Notes: generated from the letters alone by a model not told the origin. A stretch of 45,737 nucleotides of DNA from JAVZCJ01 sp964532175 (GCA_964532175.1 CAZHGP010000007.1:1-45737); one strand, 5' to 3'; shown: positions 34,496-43,286, numbered from the stretch's first letter. A program made the numbers and translations.

Positions 34496-35428
34496 TTATT
34501 TTGGTAAAAATTTTTTTGGAAGTTTTGCAACAATAGTAAATAATGGATCAACAATTTGAGCAACTTGAATTTTTGCTGATATGCTTAGAAACATGTATGC
34601 ATCATATCTTTCAAATCCATAATCTTCTTCTAGCCATTTAATTAATTCAAGCATTGAAAGTCTTACAGCATCTTCTAATGGCTTTGCACTACAAACAGTC
34701 ATAATTTCTTCAGAAGATTCTATACGAGGCCAATCAATTTTTTTATTCTTTATCAAATCAAATTTTAAAGTTACTATAGCTGGAACTTCTATAGCTGTTC
34801 CACAAATTTCTCCATCCCCTTGAACAGCATGAACATCCCCTAATCCAAATAATGCACCTTTTACAGCAATTGGAAAATAAATTTTATTTCCTGGACATAC
34901 ATCTGCTACATCCATATTTCCACCATGCTTACCAGGAGTAATTGTAAGAATTGTTTCATTCAATGGTGCAACACCAATAGTTCCTATGAATGGTCTTGCT
35001 TCGATTTCTATTTTTCTCCCATCATTCATTTTATATATTACTTTACCATTTTTTATCTCAGAAAATTTTGTAAGAGGTGGGGAAGTTTTAAGCCAACCTT
35101 CCAATCCTCCAAATCCTGGTACAACCGCAGTCACACCAATCTCCGGAAGTTTAATATCGATTATTTCAACAACAAGCGTATCTCCAACATCGGCTCCTTC
35201 AATATATATAGGACCTGTAATTGGGTTTTCATAAAGTGGAATATTTTTCTTAAAAACATCTTCTAATGTTTGACCTGGTTTAACCACATTTGTAAAACAA
35301 TCCCATGTTTCTATCTCAATAATTTCACCGGGTTTAACTATCGCTATAGGTTCATTCAATGGCCCAAATGTACAATTTCTAATAGAAGATAGCTCTTCAA
35401 AGCTTACTTTTTTAATTCTTTTTACCAA
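34496..35428 (-). CDS. Acetamidase/formamidase family protein
   Basis: 310 residues of the FmdA/AmdA family: NEPIAIVKPGEIIEIETWDC near residue 22, GPIYIEGADVGDTLVVEI near 92, PGFGGLEGWLK near 124, NETILTITPGKHGGNMDV near 178 and the highly conserved GDVHAVQGDGEICGTAIE near 217. The enzymes release ammonia and an acid from formamide, acetamide or related amides. The start is TTG with GGTGA four bases before it. An aldo-keto reductase gene is divergent. Its role is probably amide scavenging. Confidence 0.92.
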   Translation of the reverse strand: MVKRIKKVSFEELSSIRNCTFGPLNEPIAIVKPGEIIEIETWDCFTNVVKPGQTLEDVFKKNIPLYENPITGPIYIEGADVGDTLVVEIIDIKLPEIGVTAVVPGFGGLEGWLKTSPPLTKFSEIKNGKVIYKMNDGRKIEIEARPFIGTIGVAPLNETILTITPGKHGGNMDVADVCPGNKIYFPIAVKGALFGLGDVHAVQGDGEICGTAIEVPAIVTLKFDLIKNKKIDWPRIESSEEIMTVCSAKPLEDAVRLSMLELIKWLEEDYGFERYDAYMFLSISAKIQVAQIVDPLFTIVAKLPKKFLPK

Positions 35429-35555
35429 TCTTTCACCATCCCATTTTTTATCAATTATAATAATAAATATGATTTATATTATTTTCTTAATTTAGCAATT
35501 AAAGAGATTATTCTTAGAATATTTATATTGATTAATATTTAAATTTTTTAAAAAT

Positions 35556-36314
35556 ATGATGAAAAGAAAATTAGGTTCTACGAATTTAGAAGTTTCAATT
35601 ATAGGATTTGGTGGGATACCTATATCTTATTTACCATTAAATGAAGCTATAGAAGTCATTAGATACGCATTTAATAAAGGAATAAATTTTTTTGATACTG
35701 CTAGAGCATATGGTGATAGTGAAGAAAAAATAGGTATTGCATTGAAAGATGTTAGAGAAAAATGTATTATAGCTACAAAAACTCATCATAAAACAAAAGA
35801 AGAAGCTGCAAAAAAAGGATTAGAAATAAGCTTATCAAAATTAAAAACTGATAGAATAGATTTAGTTCAATTACATGGAATAGACGATGAAGATACTCTT
35901 AAAAAAGCCATTTCTAAAAATGGATCATTATCAGCTTTAAAAGAAGCTAAAAGGAAAGGAATAATAGATTTTATAGGAATATCAAGTCATAATCCAGAAA
36001 TACTTTGTAAAGCATTAAAAACAAATGAATTTGATACAGTAATGGCTCCATTCAATTTAGTTAATAGAAATGCAGAAAAAATATTTCCTTTAATAAAAGA
36101 AATGAATATAGGGCTAATTATAATGAAACCTTTTGGAGGCTCTTTAAATGAAAGAAGTATAGAAATGAAGAAATTATTAAGCGGAGATTTATATTCTTCT
36201 GCTAAAAAAGCATTATCATTTATTTTAAATTATGAAGAAGTTTCTACAATTATTCCTGGTTTTTCATCTAAAGAAGAAATAGATGCTGCTATAAATGTTT
36301 TGTCGCTCTATTAA
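35556..36314 (+). CDS. Aldo/keto reductase
   Basis: A short 252-residue member. The catalytic tetrad is visible: D47 and Y52 in FFDTARAYG, K near 77 in ATKTH, and H near 105 in VQLHG. The C-terminus is trimmed compared with the roughly 300-residue family average, but the barrel seems complete up to FILNYEEVSTIIPGFS. It reduces carbonyls with NAD(P)H. TATA TTTATATT at 35522-35529 predicts a leaderless or near-leaderless start; ATG 35559 is an equally possible start three bases later. Confidence 0.9.
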   Translation: MMKRKLGSTNLEVSIIGFGGIPISYLPLNEAIEVIRYAFNKGINFFDTARAYGDSEEKIGIALKDVREKCIIATKTHHKTKEEAAKKGLEISLSKLKTDRIDLVQLHGIDDEDTLKKAISKNGSLSALKEAKRKGIIDFIGISSHNPEILCKALKTNEFDTVMAPFNLVNRNAEKIFPLIKEMNIGLIIMKPFGGSLNERSIEMKKLLSGDLYSSAKKALSFILNYEEVSTIIPGFSSKEEIDAAINVLSLY

Positions 36315-36329
36315 TTTTAAAAATTATTA

Positions 36330-37316
36330 TTAGACTAATGGGAAATGACACGCTACAAGTCTATTATTAGAATCTAATGGATTTAAAATTGGCTCTATTT
36401 CAAGACATTTTTCTTTTGCATAAGAACAACGATTATAAAATTTACATCCTTTAAAATCTAATGGAATATAAGCTTCACCTTTTACTATTTTCTTAACTTT
36501 TCTTAAATCAGGGTCAGTGCTTGGTATAGAAGATAAAAGCATATAAGTATATGGATGAGCTGGATTATCTAAAATTTTATTAGTAGGACCTACTTCAAAT
36601 ATTTTACCAAGATACATTACAGCAACTCTATCACACATAAAATCTACAATACTAAGATTATGTGTTATGAATAAATATGTTAATTTAAAATCCATCTTTA
36701 ATTTTTTAAATAAGTTTAATATTTGAGCTTGAATAGATAAATCAAGAGCTGAAGTAGGTTCATCTAAAACGATGAATTCTGGTTCTACGGATAATGCTCT
36801 TGCAATAGCTACTCTTTGTTTTTGTCCATCACTCAATTCATGAGGGTACCTATTAATATGTTCAGCTTTCAATCCAACCATTTCCAATAGATTTAACACA
36901 CGATTAATTACTTCATTTTTATCACAAATTTTATAAAATTCTATTCCCTCACTAATTATTTCACCTATTCTCATTCTTGGATTAAGAGAAGCTGTAGGAT
37001 TTTGAAAAACAATTTGCATTTTCCTTCTAAAACTTGACATATTGTTTAACTTTGTAATATCTGTTCCTTTATAAAGTATTTGTCCAGAATCTGGCTCGAT
37101 TAATCTAAGTATACATCTTCCTAATGTAGTTTTTCCACTACCACTTTCTCCTACAAGACCAAGAGTTTCGCCATTTCTAATATCTAAGCTTACACCATCT
37201 ACAGCTTTAACGCTTTTCTTTCTAAAAATACCAGTTCTTATAAAAAAGTATTTTTTTAAATTAATGATTTTTAAAAGAAAATTATTATTAATTATTTCAT
37301 ATTTATTAAATGACAT
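36330..37316 (-). CDS. dppF: Dipeptide/oligopeptide ABC transporter ATPase (DppF/OppF type)
   Basis: 328 residues. GESGSGKTT (Walker A), VFQNPTASLNP, LSDGQKQRVAIARAL (signature with D for G), IVLDEPTSALD and FITHN are normal. The C-terminal oligopeptide-transport extension contains CKFYNRCSYAKEKC and a final CHFP, the cysteine set usual in this family. It overlaps the upstream DppD gene by 25 bases, since only the ATG at 37316 fits the protein. It is the last gene of the dppABCDF operon. It forms a heterodimer with DppD. Confidence 0.93.
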   Translation of the reverse strand: MSFNKYEIINNNFLLKIINLKKYFFIRTGIFRKKSVKAVDGVSLDIRNGETLGLVGESGSGKTTLGRCILRLIEPDSGQILYKGTDITKLNNMSSFRRKMQIVFQNPTASLNPRMRIGEIISEGIEFYKICDKNEVINRVLNLLEMVGLKAEHINRYPHELSDGQKQRVAIARALSVEPEFIVLDEPTSALDLSIQAQILNLFKKLKMDFKLTYLFITHNLSIVDFMCDRVAVMYLGKIFEVGPTNKILDNPAHPYTYMLLSSIPSTDPDLRKVKKIVKGEAYIPLDFKGCKFYNRCSYAKEKCLEIEPILNPLDSNNRLVACHFPLV

Positions 37317-38251
37317 GCGACTAAATGCCCCTCTTCAATTTCTAATAATTCAGGATTATTTTCAATACATTTATCCATTACAAATTCACATCTATTACTA
37401 AACCTACATCCTTTGGGGGGATTTATTAAGCTGGGCACTATTCCAGGAATTGTTGCAAGCCAATCAACATTGCGTTTAGGCAATGCTTTGAGTAAACCTA
37501 TCGTATATGGATGCTTAGGATTTTTAAAAATTTGTTTTATTGAACCTTTCTCAACTATTTTTCCTGCATACATTACGGCAACTTTATCGCACATTTCAGC
37601 TATCACTCCAAAATCATGACTTATTAATAATATTGAAATATTGAATTGTTTTTGTAATTCCCTCATTAATTCAAGTATTTGAGCTTGAATTGTAACATCA
37701 ACAGCAGTTGTAGGTTCATCTGCAATTACAAGTTTAGGTTTACAAGCTAAAGCCATTGCTATCACAACTCTTTGTTTCATTCCTCCACTAAGTTCATGAG
37801 GGTATTTTCTTAGAGTTTTCTCAGGTTCTGGCATTCCAACAATTTCAAGCAATCTAGTAGCTTCTTTATAAGCATCTTTTTTAGACATATTTTTATGAAA
37901 TATTAAAACCTCAGCTATTTGAAAACCAATATTCATTAATGGATTTAATGAAGTATTTGGATTTTGAAAAATCATCGATATTTTATTTCCTCTTATTTTA
38001 TTCATTTCTTCCTCACTTTTGGATAATAAATCTTCATTGAGAAAAAGTATTTTTCCATTAATTTTACTATTTTTAGGAAGAAGCTTCATTATAGCTAATC
38101 CAGTAGTTGTTTTTCCACATCCACTTTCTCCTACAAGACCAAGAGTTTCTCCTTCATTAATTTCTAAATCTATTCCATCAACCGCTTTAACTTCTCCTTC
38201 GTCAGTTTCAAAGTAAACTTTTAAATTTAATATTTTAAGCAATTCTTGCAT
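37292..38251 (-). CDS. dppD: Dipeptide/oligopeptide ABC transporter ATPase (DppD/OppD type)
   Basis: 319 residues. GESGCGKTT, IFQNPNTSLNP, LSGGMKQRVVIAMAL, VIADEPTTAVD and LISHD are intact. The C-terminal oligopeptide-transport extension has CRFSNRCEFVMDKC and a final CHLINM. GGAGG lies nine bases ahead of the ATG. It pairs with DppF to drive peptide import through DppB and DppC. Confidence 0.93.
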   Translation of the reverse strand: MQELLKILNLKVYFETDEGEVKAVDGIDLEINEGETLGLVGESGCGKTTTGLAIMKLLPKNSKINGKILFLNEDLLSKSEEEMNKIRGNKISMIFQNPNTSLNPLMNIGFQIAEVLIFHKNMSKKDAYKEATRLLEIVGMPEPEKTLRKYPHELSGGMKQRVVIAMALACKPKLVIADEPTTAVDVTIQAQILELMRELQKQFNISILLISHDFGVIAEMCDKVAVMYAGKIVEKGSIKQIFKNPKHPYTIGLLKALPKRNVDWLATIPGIVPSLINPPKGCRFSNRCEFVMDKCIENNPELLEIEEGHLVACHLINMK

Positions 38252-39139
38252 TTAAGTTAGCCTCCTTAATCTTGGATCAAGAGCTTCTCTTAAACCATCA
38301 CCAAGTAGATTTAATCCAATTACTGCTAAGAATATGGCCATTCCAGGAAAAACAGATACCCAAGGAGCTGTTCTTAAATAATGTCTTCCAGTACTTACCA
38401 TTGCACCCCATTCTGGAGTAGGCGGTTGTGCACCAAGCCCAAGGAAGCTAAGAGCTGAAGCTACTAATATAGCATCTGCAATTTGTAAAGTTGATAAAAC
38501 TATTATTGGTGGCAAAACATTAGGTAGAATGTGCTTAAAGATTATTCTAAAACTATTTAATCCTAAAGCTTTTGCACCTTCAATAAATTCAAGTTCTCTA
38601 ATATAAAGAACAGAACCTCTTACAAGCCTTGCATATATGGGTATAGAGAATATTCCTACAGCAAGTATAGCATTTTCCAATCCTCTACCTATTATTGAAA
38701 CTACAAAAAGTGCTAATAAGAAATCTGGAAGAGCAAATAAAATATCTACTATTCTCATTATTAAATTATCTTTCCAACCGCCATAATATCCAGCAATCAA
38801 TCCTAATGGAACTCCAAAAAGTAAACCAATAAATATAACTAATAAGCCTACAGTAAGGGATATACGAGAGCCATAAACTACTCTACTAAAAATATCTCTA
38901 CCAAGATGATCAGTTCCCATTGGATGTTCTAAAGATGGAGGGAGCAAAGCTTTTCCAAGTAATTGTTCATTAGGATCGTATGGAGCAATTATTGGAGCAA
39001 ATAAAGCGATTATTGATAAGAATCCAACTATAGATAAACCTATCTTAGAACTTCTCTTCCTTTTTAAAACATTCCAAAGGTCTCTTAATGCAAAAAAATA
39101 ATCTGTTAATTTTGTAGATAGGCTTGTTATATTGAACAT
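38252..39139 (-). CDS. dppC: Dipeptide/oligopeptide ABC transporter permease (DppC type)
   Basis: 295 residues with an N-terminal amphipathic segment, an OppC-type N-terminal helix (KIGLSIVGFLSIIALFAPII, about 32-51) followed by PYDPNEQLLGKALLPPS, and about five more helices. The coupling motif EGAKALGLNSFRIIFKHILP lies near residue 187. GTGAG serves as ribosome site. It forms the pore with DppB. Confidence 0.93.
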   Translation of the reverse strand: MFNITSLSTKLTDYFFALRDLWNVLKRKRSSKIGLSIVGFLSIIALFAPIIAPYDPNEQLLGKALLPPSLEHPMGTDHLGRDIFSRVVYGSRISLTVGLLVIFIGLLFGVPLGLIAGYYGGWKDNLIMRIVDILFALPDFLLALFVVSIIGRGLENAILAVGIFSIPIYARLVRGSVLYIRELEFIEGAKALGLNSFRIIFKHILPNVLPPIIVLSTLQIADAILVASALSFLGLGAQPPTPEWGAMVSTGRHYLRTAPWVSVFPGMAIFLAVIGLNLLGDGLREALDPRLRRLT

Positions 39140-39152
39140 TTTTACTCACTAG

Positions 39153-40100
39153 TTATTCATACCTAATTCTTGGGTCTATAATTCCATAAATTAAATCAAT
39201 GAATAAATTAATTGATATAAATAATATTGAATAAACTAATACTATTCCTTGGACTAATGGATAATCTCTTGAAATTATAGCATCTACTAAAAGTCTACCA
39301 ATGCCTGGCCAAGCAAAAACTGTTTCCGTTACTATAGCTCCACCTAGTAAATAACCAAATTGCATTCCAATTATTGTTATTAATTGAACAAGAACATTTC
39401 TAATGCAATGTCTAAAAATTATTATATTCATTTTAAGTCCTTTTGCTTTAGCTGTTCTAATATATTCTTGCTCTAATACTTCAATCATACTAGATCTTGT
39501 AATTCTAGCAAAAACTCCTGCTGATGGAGCTGCTATAGTTATTGAAGGAAGTATTATATGAGATAATCCTTCAATTGTCCATAATGGCCCGCCTCTTTCA
39601 CCAACTGGTAAAATTCCTAAGCTTAAAGAGAAAACATAAATCAATACTAAACCCATCCAAAAAACTGGAATGGAAACCCCAGAAAGTGCAAAAATTGAAA
39701 GTAATGTATCTGATAGTTCCCCTCTTTTAATAGCTGCAATTATTCCTATTGGAATGCCTATGATTATTGCAATAAATAAACCTACAATAGTTAACTCTAT
39801 TGTATTTGGTAAGCGTGAAAATATTTCAAGAGTTACAGGTCTATTTGTTCTTATTGAGATACCTAAATCTCCTTTAAGGATATTTGAAATCCATTTAATA
39901 AATTGAATATGAATAGGTTCTTTTAAACCAAGTTGAATACGTATTCTTTCAACATCCTCTTCACTAGCCATAATTCCAGCTATAGTTCTAGCTGGATCTC
40001 CTGGAATAAGCCTAATCATTATAAATACTAAAAAGCTAACCATTAAAATAATTGGAAAAAAATAAAGAAGGCGTTTAAGGGTGTACCTTAAAATTGTCAC
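39153..40100 (-). CDS. dppB: Dipeptide/oligopeptide ABC transporter permease (DppB type)
   Basis: 315 residues with about six transmembrane segments, a typical start YTLKRLLYFFPII and a FLVFIMIRLIPGDPA stretch. The EAA-like motif RTAKAKGLKMNIIIFRHCIR lies near residue 213 and the end is LIYGIIDPRIRYE, all characteristic of DppB. The start is a GTG at 40100; AGGTGAG, which contains the stop codon of the binding-protein gene, provides the ribosome site seven bases upstream, so the two genes are coupled. Confidence 0.92.
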   Translation of the reverse strand: MTILRYTLKRLLYFFPIILMVSFLVFIMIRLIPGDPARTIAGIMASEEDVERIRIQLGLKEPIHIQFIKWISNILKGDLGISIRTNRPVTLEIFSRLPNTIELTIVGLFIAIIIGIPIGIIAAIKRGELSDTLLSIFALSGVSIPVFWMGLVLIYVFSLSLGILPVGERGGPLWTIEGLSHIILPSITIAAPSAGVFARITRSSMIEVLEQEYIRTAKAKGLKMNIIIFRHCIRNVLVQLITIIGMQFGYLLGGAIVTETVFAWPGIGRLLVDAIISRDYPLVQGIVLVYSILFISINLFIDLIYGIIDPRIRYE

Positions 40101-40108
40101 CCTTTAAC

Positions 40109-41770
40109 TCACCTTTTAGGTGAAGTAAAGTACACTTTATAGAAGTCTATTTCTCCTTCCGCAGGACTTGCAACATAATAGCCTCCTATTATTTTCTTCA
40201 TAGCTACTGTTGTATATTTGCTATAGAAATGAATCCATGCTACATCGTCAACAATTAATCTCTGAGCCTCTGCTGCTAATTTCTTTCTTTCTTCAAAAGA
40301 AGGAGTTTGAGATACTTTTATAATAAGTTCATCTACTTTGCTATTATTATATAAGCCACAATTAGCCCAACCAGTTGAATAGAATAAGAATGGGAAATAA
40401 TGATCTGGATCTCCAGCAGCAGCTGCCCACCAAATGTATGCTGCATCAAATTGATGAGTTACAAGCATATCGACCCATGTTCCATATTCAAATATTTGAA
40501 TTTTCATATCTACTCCTATTTTTTTAAGATAGCTTTGTACGGCTGTTACAAGATCTTCAGCTTCTTTACCTTCTTGAGTTATGCATACAAATGAGAATTT
40601 TTTACCATCTTTTTCAAGTATACCATCTGGACCTGGTTTCCATCCAGCTTCTTCTAAAAGAGCTTTAGCTTTTTCAGGATTATATTCAAATTTATTAACA
40701 TCTTCAGTATATGCCCAAGATGCTAAAGGCAATGGAGAATATATTCTTACACCTATTTCTTTAAAGAGTGAATTAACTATTTCATCTTTATCGATTGCAT
40801 AATTTAATGCTTGTCTAACGCGTTTATCCATGAAAAATTCACTTTTATGATTAAATACAATGCCAAATGTTGTGTACCCTGGAGATTTGTAAACTTTTAT
40901 ATTAGGATCTTTTTCTAATATTTCAATAGATTCCTTAGGTATAGAAAGTATTACATCTACTTGACCTGCTTGTAAAGCTGCTACTTGAGCTGCGCTTTCA
41001 GGCATTGGTTTATATATTAAAGTATCTATTATAGGTGCTCCTCCCCAATAGTCTGGATTTTTAACTAAAACTACTCTTTCTCCAGGAATCCATTCTTTAA
41101 ACATAAAAGGCCCTGTTCCAATAGGATTATTTGAAAACGCATCTCCATATTTTTTAACTGCTGTTGGACTTACTATCATTGCTCCTTGACTTCTTATGAT
41201 TCTATCTAGGAATGATGCTAATGGATTTTTTAAATGGAAAACTACTGTATATTCATCAACAACTTCTACACTTTCTATATTATCTCTAAAATCTTGTGAT
41301 AATGGAGATTTGCTTTGAGGGTCTAAAACTCTATCTATAGTAAATTTTACTGCTTCTGCATTAAATGGAGTTCCATCATGAAATTTCACACCTTTTCTTA
41401 ACTTAAAAGTCCATGTTTTAGCATCTTCTGAAGCTTCCCATGAAATAGCTAATGCGGGTTCATATTGTTTTGTTTCATAATTATATTTCACTAGAAAATC
41501 AAATATTTGATAAATAACTGTATATGTTGGAACGTCTGTTACAAGCATTGGATCCATTCTAAGAACGTCAGCTATATTAGCTACGACTAATTCTCCACCA
41601 TATTTTCCTGGTGTTTCTGTTTTAGTAGGAGTTGTAATAATCGAAGTTGTTTCTGTTGGTTTTTGTGGAGGCGCTTGGAAAAAGTATAACCATGAAAAGG
41701 CTATTGCTATAACTATAACGATAGCTATAACAGCAGCTAATAGTTTAAATTTTTGAGGAAAGATATTCAC
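40109..41770 (-). CDS. dppA: Peptide ABC transporter substrate-binding protein (SBP family 5)
   Basis: 553 residues. An N-terminal hydrophobic helix (about 10-31) and a Thr/Pro-rich linker precede the family 5 domain; there is no lipobox cysteine, so it is anchored by the helix. The domain is recognised from YEPALAISWEASEDAKTWTF, RKGVKFHDGTPFNAEAVKFT, NPIGTGPFMFKEW and MDKRVRQALNYAIDKDEIV. It captures peptides or nickel-type ligands for DppBCDF. The start is GTG and the leader carries AGGAGG and further purine-rich tracts. BRE/TATA CCGAAAATTTTAAATA lies upstream. The operon faces a DUF1028 gene. Confidence 0.94.
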   Translation of the reverse strand: MNIFPQKFKLLAAVIAIVIVIAIAFSWLYFFQAPPQKPTETTSIITTPTKTETPGKYGGELVVANIADVLRMDPMLVTDVPTYTVIYQIFDFLVKYNYETKQYEPALAISWEASEDAKTWTFKLRKGVKFHDGTPFNAEAVKFTIDRVLDPQSKSPLSQDFRDNIESVEVVDEYTVVFHLKNPLASFLDRIIRSQGAMIVSPTAVKKYGDAFSNNPIGTGPFMFKEWIPGERVVLVKNPDYWGGAPIIDTLIYKPMPESAAQVAALQAGQVDVILSIPKESIEILEKDPNIKVYKSPGYTTFGIVFNHKSEFFMDKRVRQALNYAIDKDEIVNSLFKEIGVRIYSPLPLASWAYTEDVNKFEYNPEKAKALLEEAGWKPGPDGILEKDGKKFSFVCITQEGKEAEDLVTAVQSYLKKIGVDMKIQIFEYGTWVDMLVTHQFDAAYIWWAAAAGDPDHYFPFLFYSTGWANCGLYNNSKVDELIIKVSQTPSFEERKKLAAEAQRLIVDDVAWIHFYSKYTTVAMKKIIGGYYVASPAEGEIDFYKVYFTSPKR

Positions 41771-41826
41771 CCCCTTTTTCCTTCTTTTTTTGCCTCCTTT
41801 TTATTTTCAAAAAATTTAATTTGAGA

Positions 41827-41842
41827 TATTTAAAATTTTCGG
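41827..41842 (-). promoter_or_regulatory. BRE/TATA promoter of the dpp operon
   Basis: On the minus strand CCGAAAA (BRE, 41842-41836) is directly followed by TTTTAAATA (41835-41827), a good archaeal core promoter. Transcription should start near 41805, about 35 bases before the GTG start of dppA. Confidence 0.6.
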
Positions 41843-41897
41843 TTTTTATTTATTAATTTACTTTTAAAAATAAATATTTTTGCCAAAGAATAATAAA

Positions 41898-41906
41898 GCT
41901 TAAATA
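41898..41906 (+). promoter_or_regulatory. TATA box of the DUF1028 gene
   Basis: GCTTAAATA is centred about 38 bases before the ATG at 41940, so the leader is about a dozen bases and includes the GTGAT ribosome site at 41931-41935. It is divergent from the dpp promoter about 60 bases away. Confidence 0.5.
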
Positions 41907-41939
41907 AATTTTTTATTTTAAAAATATAGAGTGATAGAT

Positions 41940-42614
41940 ATGGAAAAAATTTTTTCTCCTGTAAAAACTTTTTCAATGGTTGTAAGAGGTAAAAATGGAG
42001 CATTTGGAGTAGCTGTTGCAACAGCTGCACCTGCTGTTGGAGCATTATGCCCATTTGCTGAAGCAAATGTAGGAGCAATAGCAACACAATCATTTGTTAA
42101 TGTTAATTTGGGAAGGAGGGGGATACAATTAATGAAGCAAGGGCTACATGTAGATACTGCTCTTAAAGCTCTTTTAGAAGAAGATAAATATAGAGATTAT
42201 AGACAAGTAATAGGAATAGATAATGAAAGAACTTTTGCTTTTTCAGGTGAAAAGTGTGATGGATGGTATGGACATTCAATTGGAAAAGATTTTGTTGTAG
42301 CAGGGAATATGCTTTCAGGAGAAGAAGTAGTAAAAGAAATGTATAAATCATTAGAAGCTTCTTATAATGAGCCATTAGAAGAAAGATTACTTAAAGCTCT
42401 TGAAGCAGGACAAGCAGCAGGAGGAGATAAAAGAGGAAAAGAATCTGCAGCTTTATTAATAGCAAGTAAAGAACCTAAATGGTATCATAATATAAGAGTA
42501 GATTTTCATCCAGATCCAGTAAAAGAACTTAGAAGGATTTATGAAGTAATTGTAAATAAAATGCGTGAATTTGAACAAAAATATGGTGATGCAATGAAAA
42601 TTATCGAATTATAG
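41940..42614 (+). CDS. DUF1028 family protein (Ntn-hydrolase-like)
   Basis: 224 residues of a family with unknown function. Recognisable are FSMVVRGKNGAFGVAVATAAPAVG, EANVGAIATQSFVNVNLGRRG, a VIGIDNERTFAFSGEKCDGWYG stretch, DFVVAGNMLSG and the highly conserved QAAGGDKRGKESAALLI. The fold is thought to be related to N-terminal-nucleophile hydrolases. The gene diverges from the peptide-transporter operon, an arrangement I recall for other DUF1028 genes, which suggests a role in peptide or amide breakdown. I start at ATG 41940; the GTG at 41931 belongs to the ribosome site. Confidence 0.88.
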   Translation: MEKIFSPVKTFSMVVRGKNGAFGVAVATAAPAVGALCPFAEANVGAIATQSFVNVNLGRRGIQLMKQGLHVDTALKALLEEDKYRDYRQVIGIDNERTFAFSGEKCDGWYGHSIGKDFVVAGNMLSGEEVVKEMYKSLEASYNEPLEERLLKALEAGQAAGGDKRGKESAALLIASKEPKWYHNIRVDFHPDPVKELRRIYEVIVNKMREFEQKYGDAMKIIEL

Positions 42615-42630
42615 CATATAGCTGATGATA

Positions 42631-42642
42631 AAATATAAAAAT
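42631..42642 (+). promoter_or_regulatory. TATA box of the eL13 gene
   Basis: AAATATAAAAAT is centred 28 bases before the ATG at 42664, fitting a leaderless transcript. This supports that ATG over the one at 42625, which would lie upstream of the TATA box. Confidence 0.55.
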
Positions 42643-42663
42643 TACCTTTTTTTAAAAAAAGAT

Positions 42664-42885
42664 ATGCTTAAAAATAATGAAATAAAACCAATAGTAGTAA
42701 CGAGAGATATTTTTGGAAAAAGAAAAAAGAGAATTGGAAGGGGTTTTTCAATAAATGAATTGAAAGAGGCAGGAATAAAACTAGATGAAGCAAGGAAAAT
42801 GGGTATATATATTGATTTTAGAAGAAGATCTAAACATATAGAAAATATTGAAAAATTAAAAGAATTAATTAAAAGTAAAAAATGA
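42664..42885 (+). CDS. rpl13e: 50S ribosomal protein eL13 (L13e)
   Basis: 73 residues. IGRGFSINELKEAGI, then LDEARKMGIYIDFRRRSKHIENIEKLKEL are the conserved blocks of archaeal L13e (GRGFSLxELxxAGL, ARxxGIxVDxRRRSxxxxN). It is a structural protein of the large subunit, found mainly in the Thermoproteota side of the archaea. An ATG at 42625 would add 13 residues without support from the family or the promoter. It is isolated from other ribosomal genes. Confidence 0.88.
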   Translation: MLKNNEIKPIVVTRDIFGKRKKRIGRGFSINELKEAGIKLDEARKMGIYIDFRRRSKHIENIEKLKELIKSKK

Positions 42886-42901
42886 TTTTTTATTTATTTT
42901 T

Positions 42902-43216
42902 TTAATTAAATGGTTTTCCTGATATTTTTTCTACAATCCCTTTTAAATACTTAATCCCTTCATCTAAAAGTTTTTTACCTTTTAAATTTATACTATAATA
43001 TTTTCTATCTCCTTTCCAATAAGAATTTACAAAACCTTCTTTTTCTAATCTATATAAAACTACATAAGAAGTTATTCTTGCAGGTTTAAATCCAAATTTT
43101 CTATAAATTTCATCTCTTATTTCATAAGCATACATGTCTTTTTCTTTTAATAAACTTAGAATATATATCCATAAAACATCTTTCGTAGTTTTTTCTCTTA
43201 AGCGTTTTAAAGCCAT
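42902..43216 (-). CDS. PadR-family transcriptional regulator
   Basis: 104 residues, a compact winged-helix protein: DVLWIYILSLLKEKDMYAYEIRDEIYRKFG, then TSYVVLYRLEKEGFVNSYW with the wing GDRKYYSINLKGKKLLDEG. The length matches the short PadR-s1 subgroup, which bind DNA as dimers and sense small ligands. It is divergent from the inositol-phosphate synthase gene, and the 70 bases between them hold two matching palindromes, so it probably controls itself and the synthase. It has a Lys/Arg-rich N-terminus (LKRLREKTTK). Confidence 0.85.
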   Translation of the reverse strand: MALKRLREKTTKDVLWIYILSLLKEKDMYAYEIRDEIYRKFGFKPARITSYVVLYRLEKEGFVNSYWKGDRKYYSINLKGKKLLDEGIKYLKGIVEKISGKPFN

Positions 43217-43230
43217 TTACGATCAAAAAT

Positions 43231-43250
43231 TATTTTATAATTATAAAATA
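43231..43250. promoter_or_regulatory. Palindrome 1 (predicted PadR operator), overlaps the padR TATA box
   Basis: TATTTTATA-AT-TATAAAATA is a perfect 20-base palindrome. Its centre is 24.5 bases from the padR start codon, where the TATA box of a leaderless message is expected. A second copy follows 27 bases away. Confidence 0.6.
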
Positions 43251-43257
43251 TAAATAT

Positions 43258-43277
43258 TATTTTATACATATAAAATA
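43258..43277. promoter_or_regulatory. Palindrome 2 (predicted PadR operator), overlaps the ino1 TATA box
   Basis: TATTTTATA-CA-TATAAAATA repeats the arms of palindrome 1 exactly, with only the two central bases different. The flanks also agree (AT before, T-R-A after). The left arm stands about 24 bases before the ATG of the inositol-phosphate synthase at 43287, where its TATA box should be. Confidence 0.6.
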
Positions 43278-43286
43278 TGAAGAAAA

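Noticed and set aside
41830..42093. Leucine/glutamine-rich minus-strand frame of 87 codons
   Set aside because: Its repetitive LLQQ composition is the reverse complement of Ala/Val-rich codons of the DUF1028 gene, and it covers two divergent promoters.
42619..42632. GCTGATGATA as a C/D-box RNA start
   Set aside because: The base before TGATGA is C rather than a purine and no matching D box or complementary guide arrangement follows before the eL13 gene.
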